64,000 nt of DNA, taken from the NCBI GenBank assembly GCA_964547995.1, contig CAZJRB010000021.1:6982-70981 (forward strand), given 5' to 3'. Both the position numbers and the translations under genes were made by a program. This document shows positions 18,766-27,133 of this stretch, piece after piece; the stretch's first letter is position 1; each line of letters starts with the position of its first letter. The stretch is from CAZJRB01 sp964547995 (GTDB taxonomy: Bacteria > Planctomycetota > Planctomycetia > Pirellulales > Thermoguttaceae). Under the pieces are notes generated by a model. That model did not search any database, was not told the origin of the DNA, and was given only the letters and a program-made list of their open reading frames with translations.

Positions 18766-19635
18766 ATGAGACCAACACTTGTCGCCTTCGCCATCTTGTC
18801 GTATGTCAGCCCGCTCTTCGGCGCAGAAGCCAACGACCGGCCGAAGACGGTCCGCGTTGCCGCCGTGCAGTTCATCTCCCGCTGGGGCAAGCCCGAAGAG
18901 AATCGCAAGGGGCTGGAACCGCTGATCCGCGAGGCGGCCGCCGCGGGGGCCAAAATCGTCGTGCTGCCCGAGACCGCCATCACCGGCTACATGAGCCAGG
19001 ACCTCCGCCACACGTGGCAGGTCGGCGACCGGAAACTCTCGAAGGGGCTTGAGGGCGCCTCGCCCAAAGACGTTGCCGAGACGGTACCCGGCGCCTCGAC
19101 CCGCGCGTTCGGCGCCCTGGCCAAGGAACTTGGCATCTACCTGACCGTGCCGATTCTGGAAATCGACTCGAAACAGGGCAAGTACTACAACACGGTCGTG
19201 CTCGTCGGACCGGACGGCAAGATGGCCCTGCACTACCGCAAATTGCACCCGTGGCCCTGGGCGGAGCGGGGTTGGGCCACGCCGGGAGATTGCGGTTTGC
19301 AGTTTCTCGACACGCAGTACGGCTGCCTCGGTTTGCTGATCTGCTTCGACATCAATTTCGAGCCCCCCAACCTGAAGAAGAACAAGATCGACCACCTGCT
19401 CTACTCGATCGCCTGGGTCGATTATCCCGGCAGCCGGTGGTTTCAGGAGGAGCTACCCCGGATCGCCAAGGAAGCGGACGTCAACATCATCGGGGCAAAC
19501 TGGTCGGTGCCGGAGAAACCCAAGTGGACCGGGTACGGGCACAGCCTGATCATCCGCCGCACCGGCAAGACAGCCGCCCGGGTGAAGAAAGACCTCGGCA
19601 ACGAGATCATCTACGCGGAGTTGCCGGTTCCGTAG
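18766..19635 (+). CDS. secreted carbon-nitrogen hydrolase (nitrilase superfamily)
   Basis: 289 residues from the ATG at 18766, which starts a signal peptide (MRPTLVAFAILSYVSPLFGA). A GTG at 18724 is in frame but would bury the signal. The catalytic triad of the superfamily is visible: Glu in VVLPETAITGY (residue 69), Lys in HYRKLHPWPW (159) and Cys in GLLICFDINFE (193). These enzymes hydrolyse nitriles, amides or carbamoyl groups; the substrate cannot be told. Export would be unusual for the family, apart from a few envelope amidases. The gene stands alone between the giant gene and a convergent small ORF. Confidence 0.85.
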   Translation: MRPTLVAFAILSYVSPLFGAEANDRPKTVRVAAVQFISRWGKPEENRKGLEPLIREAAAAGAKIVVLPETAITGYMSQDLRHTWQVGDRKLSKGLEGASPKDVAETVPGASTRAFGALAKELGIYLTVPILEIDSKQGKYYNTVVLVGPDGKMALHYRKLHPWPWAERGWATPGDCGLQFLDTQYGCLGLLICFDINFEPPNLKKNKIDHLLYSIAWVDYPGSRWFQEELPRIAKEADVNIIGANWSVPEKPKWTGYGHSLIIRRTGKTAARVKKDLGNEIIYAELPVP

Positions 19636-19636
19636 T

Positions 19637-19876
19637 CTAGGAGGTGGGCTGGCCGGCATCGAGGATCTCGATCCGCGTGATGTGGAGCGGGTCGCAGTAG
19701 ACCATTCGTTCGGGCAAGGGGGATTTATCCGAAGGGACGGCGACAGCTATCTCCCTGCGCGTAATCAATGCCATTTCCGGGTGTCGCACTTCGTACGAGG
19801 AGCCGTCGGAGAGGCAGATACGCAACGGCTCAAACGGCTCACGTCGGAAGTGTTCGAGAATTTGATTGGGGCTCAT
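19637..19876 (-). CDS. small conserved-looking hypothetical protein (79 aa)
   Basis: 79 residues from the ATG at 19876, which has a strong AAGGAGG upstream. The product begins MSPNQILEHFRREPFEPLRI and continues with LSDGSSYEVRHPEMALITRR, then VYCDPLHITRIEIL. It has the look of a small single beta-sheet domain that recurs in planctomycete genomes, but I know no function. It converges on the nitrilase-family gene with almost no gap. The ribosome site and balanced composition support it as a real gene. Confidence 0.65.
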   Translation of the reverse strand: MSPNQILEHFRREPFEPLRICLSDGSSYEVRHPEMALITRREIAVAVPSDKSPLPERMVYCDPLHITRIEILDAGQPTS

Positions 19877-20137
19877 GACAGACCCCTCCTTGGAAGGTTT
19901 CAAGACCACAGTTAATTATAGCGGGTTGTGCTGGCCCGGTCAAAGGGATGTGCAGACCGCCCGAAGAGCCCAAAGAGATGCCCTCGGGCAGTGAAAACGG
20001 TGGTGTTTGAGGGCTCCTTGACGGCCTTTTCCCCGATTGGTACACTGCGCGATTCCACTTTTCGAGATCCCCGTTCAGATAGGCGAGAACGCAATAACGA
20101 CCACTTTTTTTGTGACAGACCACCGAGGAAACCAATC

Positions 20138-22849
20138 ATGGCAAAGTACGTTTATTCCTTTGGCTCCGAAGGCACCGACGGCGACGCGACAATGAAAAAC
20201 CTGCTCGGCGGCAAAGGCGCCAATCTGGCCGAGATGGCCAAGCTCGGCCTGCCGGTCCCCGCCGGTTTCACCATAACCACCGAATTGTGTACGACCTACT
20301 TCGACGAGGGCGGAAAGTTTCCCGACTCGCTGAAGAAGGAAGTGGCCGAAGCAATGGCCCAAACCGAAAAGTGCATGGGCATGAAGTTCGGCGACGCGGA
20401 CAACCCGCTCCTCCTTTCCGCCCGAAGCGGCGCCCGGCAGTCCATGCCCGGAATGATGGAAACCGTGCTCAACGTCGGACTGTGCAACAAAACGATCCCG
20501 GGGCTGATCAAAAAGTCGGGCAGCGAACGGTTCGTCTACGACGCCTATCGCCGGTTGATCACCATGTATTCCGACGTCGTGATGGAGAAGGCCGAAGACA
20601 TCGAGCCCGAGGAGGGACGGGGCGTCCGCAATCAACTCGAAAAAATCATGCACGAAATGAAGGAGGCCAAGGGCTACAAATCGGACACCGACCTGACGGC
20701 TGACGACCTGAAGCAGCTCTGCGAGAAGTACAAGGCCAAGGTCAAGGAAGTCCTCGGCGCGGAATTCCCCGACGACGCCGAGGCCCAGCTTTGGGGTGCG
20801 GTCGGGGCCGTCTTCAAAAGCTGGAACGGGAAGCGGGCCGTCTCGTATCGCAACATCGAAGGCATCCCCGGCGAGTGGGGAACCGCCTGCAACGTGCAGA
20901 GCATGGTCTTCGGCAACCTGGGCGACACCTCGGCCACCGGCGTGGCCTTCAGCCGCAATCCCGCCACCGGCGAGAACAAATTCTACGGCGAGTGGCTCGT
21001 CAACGCCCAGGGCGAAGACGTGGTGGCCGGAATCCGGACCCCCAACCCGCTCAACGAAGAAACCAAAAACGAACAAAACGAGCACCTCGACTCGCTCGAA
21101 AAGGAATGGCCCGGGCTCTATGCAGAATTGGCCGCGATCCGGGAAAACCTCGAAAAACACTACACCGACATGCAGGACATCGAGTTCACAATCCAAGACG
21201 GGAAGCTCTATATGCTGCAATGCCGCAACGGCAAACGGACCGGCACGGCGGCGGTCAACATGGCCATGGATATGCTCGAGGAGGGCCTGATCGACGAGCA
21301 AACCGTCGTCATGCGCGTCGGGGCCGACCAACTCGACGAGTTGCTCCACCCGATCGTCGACCCGGAGGCCGAAAAGGGCGTCGAGGCGGTGGCCAAAGGG
21401 TTGCCTGCGGGACCCGGCGGGGCCTGCGGCCGGATCGTCTTCACCTCGGCCGAGGCGGTGGCCGCCGCCGAAGCCAAACGTAAGTGCATTCTCGTCCGCG
21501 AGGAGACGAATCCCGAAGACGTCGAGGGCATGCGCGCGGCAATCGGTATTCTCACTGCCCGCGGCGGCATGACCAGCCATGCCGCGCTGGTTGCCCGCGG
21601 ATGGGGCAAATGCTGCATCGTCGGCGCCGGTGAGCTGAAAATCGATGCGGTGGCCAAGACGATGAGCGTGGGCGGAAAAACCTTCACGGAAGGCGATTTC
21701 ATTACGCTCAACGGCACCAAGGGCCTCATCTACGAGGGCCAGCTCGCCATGATGGACGCCACCGAGAACCCCCGGTTCCAGGAGTTCATGAAGCTGGTCG
21801 ACAAGGAGCGGACGTTGGGAGTTCGGACCAACGCCGACACGCCGGGCGACGCCAAAGTGGCACGCGACTTCGGCGCCGAGGGCATCGGGCTCTTCCGTAC
21901 CGAGCACATGTTCTACGGCAAGGGCTCCGACGAGGCCCTGTTCGCCCTGCGGAAGGTGATCCTCAGCGAGACCGATGAGGAACGGCTGGCTGCGGTCAAG
22001 GAGTTGGGCGTGTTCGTCAAGCATGACATCAAGGCCACGCTCGAAGCAATGGACGGCCTGCCGGTCACCGTCCGCCTGCTCGATCCGCCGCTGCACGAAT
22101 TCGTGCCGCACAGCCCCGGGCCGCAGAAAGAACTGGCCGACGCCCTGGGCATCGACGTCGAAACGGTCAAGCGGCGAGGTGAATTGCTCAGCGAAACGAA
22201 CCCGATGATGGGCCACCGCGGCGTCCGGCTGGGAATCACCTATCCCGAGATTACCGAGATGCAGGCCCGCGCAATCTTCGAGTCCGCCGCCGAACTCAAG
22301 AAGGAAGGCAAGGACCCGCAACCGGAAATCATGGTGCCGGTGACCTGCGCGGTCAGCGAGCTGGACGTGACCAAGGAGATCGTCGATCGTGTCCATGCCG
22401 AGGTGAAGGCGTCGACCGGCGTCGACGTCGAGTACCTGTACGGCACGATGATCGAGATCCCGCGTGCGTGCCTGCTGGCCAACGAGATGGCCGAGACGGC
22501 CGAGTTCTTCTCGTTCGGAACCAACGACCTGACGCAGATGGGTTTCGGTTTCAGCCGCGACGACATCGGTGGTTTTCTGCCCGACTATCTCAAGCAGAAA
22601 ATCCTCGACGCCGATCCGTTCCAGACCATCGATCAGGCCGGCATCGGCCAGTTGGTCGAGATGGCCGTTACGAAGGGCCGCGCCACGCGAGCCGACCTGA
22701 AGATCGGCATCTGCGGCGAGCAGGGAGGCGACCCGGCAAGCGTCGATTTCTGCTTTAAGGCCGGGTTGAACTACGTAAGCTGCAGCCCCTACCGGGTCCC
22801 GATTGCCCGGCTCGCCGCCGCCCAATCGGCCATCAAGGCGAAGAAGTGA
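20138..22849 (+). CDS. ppdK: pyruvate, phosphate dikinase
   Basis: 903 residues, the usual length for PPDK. The enzyme interconverts pyruvate, ATP and phosphate with phosphoenolpyruvate, AMP and pyrophosphate in the cytoplasm. Domains in order: ATP-grasp nucleotide-binding region (GGKGANLAEMAKLGLPVPAG near the start; SARSGARQSMPGMMETVLNV), swivelling phosphohistidine domain with GGMTSHAALVARG (His about 481), and the PEP/pyruvate TIM barrel ending in GICGEQGGDPASVDF (acid/base Cys about 859). The ATG at 20138 begins the conserved N-terminus (KYVYSFGSEGTDGD) after a GAGG site. A perfect hairpin follows the stop by two bases. The gene is convergent with the ROK kinase gene. Confidence 0.97.
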   Translation: MAKYVYSFGSEGTDGDATMKNLLGGKGANLAEMAKLGLPVPAGFTITTELCTTYFDEGGKFPDSLKKEVAEAMAQTEKCMGMKFGDADNPLLLSARSGARQSMPGMMETVLNVGLCNKTIPGLIKKSGSERFVYDAYRRLITMYSDVVMEKAEDIEPEEGRGVRNQLEKIMHEMKEAKGYKSDTDLTADDLKQLCEKYKAKVKEVLGAEFPDDAEAQLWGAVGAVFKSWNGKRAVSYRNIEGIPGEWGTACNVQSMVFGNLGDTSATGVAFSRNPATGENKFYGEWLVNAQGEDVVAGIRTPNPLNEETKNEQNEHLDSLEKEWPGLYAELAAIRENLEKHYTDMQDIEFTIQDGKLYMLQCRNGKRTGTAAVNMAMDMLEEGLIDEQTVVMRVGADQLDELLHPIVDPEAEKGVEAVAKGLPAGPGGACGRIVFTSAEAVAAAEAKRKCILVREETNPEDVEGMRAAIGILTARGGMTSHAALVARGWGKCCIVGAGELKIDAVAKTMSVGGKTFTEGDFITLNGTKGLIYEGQLAMMDATENPRFQEFMKLVDKERTLGVRTNADTPGDAKVARDFGAEGIGLFRTEHMFYGKGSDEALFALRKVILSETDEERLAAVKELGVFVKHDIKATLEAMDGLPVTVRLLDPPLHEFVPHSPGPQKELADALGIDVETVKRRGELLSETNPMMGHRGVRLGITYPEITEMQARAIFESAAELKKEGKDPQPEIMVPVTCAVSELDVTKEIVDRVHAEVKASTGVDVEYLYGTMIEIPRACLLANEMAETAEFFSFGTNDLTQMGFGFSRDDIGGFLPDYLKQKILDADPFQTIDQAGIGQLVEMAVTKGRATRADLKIGICGEQGGDPASVDFCFKAGLNYVSCSPYRVPIARLAAAQSAIKAKK

Positions 22850-22851
22850 TC

Positions 22852-22872
22852 GGATCACGGGCGCCGTGATCC
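22852..22872. terminator. hairpin between ppdK and the ROK gene
   Basis: A perfect nine-base stem, GGATCACGG pairing with CCGTGATCC around a GCG loop, starts two bases after the ppdK stop in the 53-bp gap between convergent genes. There is no following T run, so it is an incomplete intrinsic terminator at most, or an RNA 3'-end stabiliser. Confidence 0.5.
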
Positions 22873-22902
22873 ACGCTTGCGCGGGCACGGCACGCCGGCA
22901 TT

Positions 22903-24300
22903 TTACTTCCCCACCCGAATCAGGGCTGCCTTGCGGTGTTTCGACTTGTTGTACGCCTTCATGGCGTCCGTGGTCGGCAACTCTTCGTACGCGATGGTGC
23001 GCCTGTCGAGATACTCGCGGGCGTCGTCGCTGAGCTTCCATTCGTCCGATTTTCCGGTACCGACGAACAGCACCGCCGGCCCCCCTTCGCAGACCTTTGC
23101 CAGCTCCCTGGCGGCGATCATCGGCTCGTCGTTTTGCACGGACGACTTCTTCCGTTTGCGGGCCTTTCCGTTGACGGTGATATAGAAATCGCGATTAAAG
23201 GTCTTTCCCCCCACGGCGATCTCACCCGGACCCTCGCGCGACATCTCCGCATACGTCGGCTTGACGGCGTACTGCTGCTCGAAGGGGCTCCGGCCGGCTT
23301 GCGTGCGGGCCATCGCGACGGCGCCCAGCACCACCGCATCGTCGCCCAGGGCCGAGAGCACCACCCGACCGCCTTCGCGGGCACCGGGCAGCTTGTCGTC
23401 GCCGACGATGTCCTCGATAATCGGCATCATAAACGCGCCGCACGCCTCGATAACCCCCCCGCCGAGCACGATGACCTCCGGGTCGATCAGGTGGCGGACG
23501 GTAAGACACGCGTAGCCGATGATTTCCGACGCGCGGCGCATGACCTCGACGACCAGCTCGTCCCCGGCTTCCAATGCGCGGCGGATCATGCCGCTGCGGA
23601 TAACGCTCAAGTCGCCTTCGGCCAATTCGCTCAGGATGCTCGTGCGCCCCTTTTCGATGGCGTCGCGCAGGTCGCGCTCGACGGCGGTGCGGCCGGCCAG
23701 CGCTTCGAAGCAACCGTGATTGCCGCAACCGCACCGCGGCCCGCCGATCTCCATGACGATATGGCCGATCTCGCCGGCGGCTTCCCGCGCACCGCGCCAG
23801 AGTTCGCCGCCGTGGACGATCCCGCAGCCGATCCCGGTTCCCACGCAAATGCTCAACACGCTTTTTGCGCCGCGCCCGGAGCCGAGCCATTGTTCGCCCA
23901 GCGCTCCGAAGTTGCCGTCGTTGCCTACCGCAATCGGCGCGTCATAGCGTTTGCTCAAGTGCGGGCCGATCGCCACACCCGTCAGGCCCATGTTCGGTGT
24001 GACGACCACGCGGCCTTCGTCGGGGTCGACCACGCCGGGAATGGCAATGCCGATGGCGGTCAAATCTGCGACGTCGGTTCCGGTGCCGGTGAGGACGTCG
24101 TCGATGGCGGTTTCGATGGCGGCGATGATGGGATCGGGCCCGCCGTCGCGAGGGGTCCGGCATCGCTCCCCCGCCACAATCATCCCGGACTCGCCGACCA
24201 GCGCCGCCAGAACCTTCGTTCCGCCGACGTCGATGCCCAGGTATCGCCGCTCCCCTTTCGCCCTTCCGTGCGTCTTCGACACGGTGATCTCCTTGTCCAT
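22903..24300 (-). CDS. ROK-family sugar kinase fused to a C-terminal Mth938-like domain
   Basis: 465 residues from the ATG at 24300, just before the conserved kinase start (RRYLGIDVGGTKVLAALV); the open frame upstream is not conserved-looking. Residues about 14-335 are a ROK kinase: DVGGTK phosphate loop, GNDGNFGALGEQWLG with the catalytic Asp, and the zinc motif CGCGNHGCFEA. The likely reaction is ATP-dependent phosphorylation of glucose or another hexose. From about residue 345 a second domain follows, GEIAVGGKTFNRDFYITVNG, then VLFVGTGKSDEWKLSDDARE and MKAYNKSKHRKAALI. This is the pattern of the Mth938/NDUFAF3 (DUF498) fold, normally a stand-alone protein of about 120 residues. The fusion is unusual; a binding or regulatory role is only a guess. 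Confidence 0.85.
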   Translation of the reverse strand: MDKEITVSKTHGRAKGERRYLGIDVGGTKVLAALVGESGMIVAGERCRTPRDGGPDPIIAAIETAIDDVLTGTGTDVADLTAIGIAIPGVVDPDEGRVVVTPNMGLTGVAIGPHLSKRYDAPIAVGNDGNFGALGEQWLGSGRGAKSVLSICVGTGIGCGIVHGGELWRGAREAAGEIGHIVMEIGGPRCGCGNHGCFEALAGRTAVERDLRDAIEKGRTSILSELAEGDLSVIRSGMIRRALEAGDELVVEVMRRASEIIGYACLTVRHLIDPEVIVLGGGVIEACGAFMMPIIEDIVGDDKLPGAREGGRVVLSALGDDAVVLGAVAMARTQAGRSPFEQQYAVKPTYAEMSREGPGEIAVGGKTFNRDFYITVNGKARKRKKSSVQNDEPMIAARELAKVCEGGPAVLFVGTGKSDEWKLSDDAREYLDRRTIAYEELPTTDAMKAYNKSKHRKAALIRVGK

Positions 24301-24446
24301 GTCATCTGCGTCTATTTTCCCTGAGCAATTACCGGCATTTAATCCGAATCGGGCGAGGCTGTAAAGGCAGGCCGAAGAAAAACCCACCCTTTGGGGGCAC
24401 CGATGGGGAACTTTTAGTCACGAGGTGCCGGAATACGGAAGCAACA

Positions 24447-26210
24447 CTATACGTTTTCCATTGCCGTTGTGCCGTTGCCGTCGCCGTTCGGATTGAGCGC
24501 TACCAGCGGTAGCGGGATACGGCGTTCGATGAAGTTTAACAGCTTCTTCGCCCGGACGGGGTGCTGCAGGGCACGGACGGCCTTCGTCTCGATCTGCCGG
24601 ACGCGTTCCCGTGTGACCGAGAAGATTTTGCCCACCTCTTCCAGCGTATAAGCATAACCGTCGGCCAGACCGTACCGCAGGCGGAGAATCTCCCGCTCGC
24701 GATAGTCCAGGGCCTCGAGCACCTCGGCAATCCGCACTTTCAACATATCCTGGTTCATCTCGTAAAGCGGGTTTTCCTCGCGATAGTCTTCGAGAAACTC
24801 GCCGAAGTAGGTGTCGTCGTGGTCGCCCACCGGTTGATCGAGTGAGAGGGGCTGATGGGCCATCCGCATCACGCAAGCGGTTTCGTCGACCGACAACCCG
24901 GCAGCCTTCGCCGTCTCTTCGACCGAAGGCTCTATCCCGTTCTGCTGGACCAGCTCCCGACGGATCGTCCGTACCTTGCTCATCGTCTCGATCATGTGGA
25001 CGGGTACGCGAATGGTGCGGCTTTGGTCGGCAATCGCCCGCGTAATCGCCTGCCGGATCCACCAGGTGGCGTAGGTCGAGAACTTGTAGCCGCGAGCGTG
25101 CTCGAACTTGTCGACTGCCCGCATCAGTCCCGTGTTGCCCTCCTGGATCAGGTCGAGAAAACTCATTCCTCGGTTGCGGTAGCGCTTGGCGATGGAAACC
25201 ACCAGCCGGAGGTTTCCTGCCGAGAGAGCACGTTTCGCGGCCTCATATTCCTTGAGCAAGGCGTTCGTGGTCTCGATTCGGCGCTCGAGCGTGGAAGGAC
25301 TCTCCAGCGTCACCCGCATCAGATAACAAAGCTCCTTGCGGAGTTCGGCCTTCTCCTCAGCGGCGTCGCGCCGATACCGCAGTTCGGCCAGTTGCCCCAG
25401 AAGTTGGGTTGTCCGCCGTCCGATTTCCTTCAGCTTCTCATAGATCGGCTGCAATCGCTGCGTCCGCAATCCCATTTCCTCGATCAACCGCACCGCCTTG
25501 TTGCGGCGCACGACCAGCCGGCGCCACGCCTGCCGCCGCTGCCTCAGCCGCAACCGCCGGTCGATGGCGAGCGCGAAGTCGCGGCGATTCTGCCGCATCA
25601 AGTGCTTCAGCGTGCGGACATTCGGAACCAGCACCCGCAGCAGTCGCCGCTTCTCGCGGACGTTGATCACCGAAACCTCGATGGTGCGATCCAGACGCAA
25701 CTTGCCGTCGCGAATGTTCTCCAACAGGCCGATCGCCGCCTGCAACACGTAATCGGTCGCCAACATGCTGTGCCGGAATCGGCGCCGCGCCCGTTCAATT
25801 CGCCGGGCAGCCGCCAACTCTTCCTGACGAGTCAACAGCGGAATCTTGCCCATCTGCATCAGGTAAATTCGTACCGGGTCTTCGATCTGATCGTCGTTCC
25901 CGGTCTGCTCCATGTCGTACAACTCATGGAACTCGTCCGCGAGGTGGTCATCGGGTTCGTCATGGAGACCTGGAACACGCTCGCCGGACAGGTTCGGGCT
26001 GTGCTCGTCAAACGGTTCCTTGACGACTGGCGTCTTCCTTTTTCTCGTCCCGTTGGACTTGGGTTGCACGCATCGGGAATTGGTGCTGCGATGGGAACTC
26101 TTGCGGGGAGGTCTGCTCATGGTTTTTGGCGAAGTTTTTGGCGAAATGCTGGACGGTTGTGTTGGAAGAACACAAGTAGCCGAACGGCGGACTGAAGTGT
26201 CACGTGTCAT
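24447..26210 (-). CDS. rpoD: primary RNA polymerase sigma factor (sigma-70, RpoD/SigA type)
   Basis: 587 residues if started at 26210; an ATG at 26120 would remove 30 residues of Ser/Arg-rich sequence, and neither start has a clear ribosome site. There is no classical region 1.1. Region 1.2 is clear (DPVRIYLMQMGKIPLLTRQEE), followed by a long Arg-rich non-conserved segment, then region 2 (RLVVSIAKRYRNRGMSFLDL; ATWWIRQAITRAIADQSRTI) at about 335-405, region 3, and region 4 with the helix-turn-helix EVGKIFSVTRERVRQIETKA. These are hallmarks of the housekeeping sigma that directs RNA polymerase to most promoters. It is monocistronic, with a long leader region upstream. Confidence 0.93.
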   Translation of the reverse strand: MTRDTSVRRSATCVLPTQPSSISPKTSPKTMSRPPRKSSHRSTNSRCVQPKSNGTRKRKTPVVKEPFDEHSPNLSGERVPGLHDEPDDHLADEFHELYDMEQTGNDDQIEDPVRIYLMQMGKIPLLTRQEELAAARRIERARRRFRHSMLATDYVLQAAIGLLENIRDGKLRLDRTIEVSVINVREKRRLLRVLVPNVRTLKHLMRQNRRDFALAIDRRLRLRQRRQAWRRLVVRRNKAVRLIEEMGLRTQRLQPIYEKLKEIGRRTTQLLGQLAELRYRRDAAEEKAELRKELCYLMRVTLESPSTLERRIETTNALLKEYEAAKRALSAGNLRLVVSIAKRYRNRGMSFLDLIQEGNTGLMRAVDKFEHARGYKFSTYATWWIRQAITRAIADQSRTIRVPVHMIETMSKVRTIRRELVQQNGIEPSVEETAKAAGLSVDETACVMRMAHQPLSLDQPVGDHDDTYFGEFLEDYREENPLYEMNQDMLKVRIAEVLEALDYREREILRLRYGLADGYAYTLEEVGKIFSVTRERVRQIETKAVRALQHPVRAKKLLNFIERRIPLPLVALNPNGDGNGTTAMENV

Positions 26211-26890
26211 GAAAGCATTTCCGGTGCCAATACCCGCAAATGGGATCGTGTTTGCAACGCAAGCTATTTGCTGGAAAAGACTTGCGCCCCGTCAAGCGGT
26301 TCCCTCCGAGGTCCAGCCGGAGGGAGCACGTTGGTTTTGATCATCAAAACGTTTCCGAATGTCGCGTTCCTGAATCACTCCCCCAAAAGGATATACTCCC
26401 TAAACCCCATTCCGGTTCAGTGGGTTGAATTATTCCAAATGTGCTTGGAATCGACAATCTGCGCGCTATGACTAACTATAGCGATCTGCTAAAGACAGTC
26501 AATAGGGGCAATTGGGATAAACACGGGAAAATAGGATGGATTCGTCCGATCGCGTACCCCTCAAGCGGGTGGTTTCCGGCCCGTAAATCCTTGTTCCGAC
26601 CCACGCATACAATTCTCGAGCGCGAGCGAATGACGCTCAAAACCGCCTCGACGAAGCATTCATCCATGGCGGCGGCGGGATCAGGCAAGCATATCCGGGA
26701 AGCTGCACCCAACAACAGGTATTTCGATCCGGCGATCCGCCATAACAAGACATTTGTCATACTGATGTCATACTGGTGCAAAAGCTTGATGATCGCAGAA
26801 TAGTATACTCAAAGCTGCTTGGCGCCCGCCGGCTGAACATCTTGAACGGGGATGTGAGGTGGGATAAAACGTTATCTGGCGATGACGTGG
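26211..26890. other. 680-bp non-coding region upstream of rpoD and the tRNA
   Basis: I see no convincing gene. Base composition is more AT-rich than the surroundings, and the open frames on both strands lack protein character. A perfect 7+1+7 dyad TTTTGATCATCAAAA sits at 26335-26349, about 125 bp upstream of rpoD, and could be an operator. A shorter TTCCAA/TTGGAA dyad lies near 26435. Promoters for rpoD (minus) and the tRNA (plus) must lie here, but I cannot assign them. Confidence 0.5.
26335..26349. promoter_or_regulatory. candidate operator dyad upstream of rpoD
   Basis: TTTTGATCATCAAAA is a perfect inverted repeat of 7 bp around one base, placed 125 bp upstream of the first possible rpoD start. 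The symmetry fits a repressor or activator dimer site, but no regulator is identified. Confidence 0.25.
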
Positions 26891-26963
<73 letters not shown>

Positions 26964-27133
26964 TTTCGTAACCCCTTTTCCTGCAAGATGTTATGCGTGC
27001 TTCCTTCGGAAATCCGTGTCCAATTCGCCCTGGTAGTGGTAATACCTATAAGAGGCGCATTCCATAGCAGCTTGGCGCCTGAGCGACGGAAACCGGGAAT
27101 TACCCCCCTTCTGAGCCAGAACAGGAGAAAGCC

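Noticed and set aside
15907..19395. Very long open frame on the minus strand (about 1160 codons)
   Set aside because: It is antisense to the alpha-2-macroglobulin and nitrilase genes, which show clear domains. The frame stays open because of GC-rich codon bias.
22852..22872. A full intrinsic terminator after ppdK
   Set aside because: The stem is perfect but no T tract follows; kept only as a possible terminator at moderate confidence.
20075..23041. Long minus-strand open frame over ppdK (about 990 codons)
   Set aside because: ppdK on plus is unmistakable, and the antisense product has the Arg/Gly/His-rich composition of a shadow frame.
24855..26195. Plus-strand open frame over rpoD
   Set aside because: Antisense to all conserved sigma regions.
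26441..26803. Possible 120-codon gene between rpoD and the tRNA
   Set aside because: No ribosome site, no domain, and an equally long frame on the opposite strand. Treated as non-coding.
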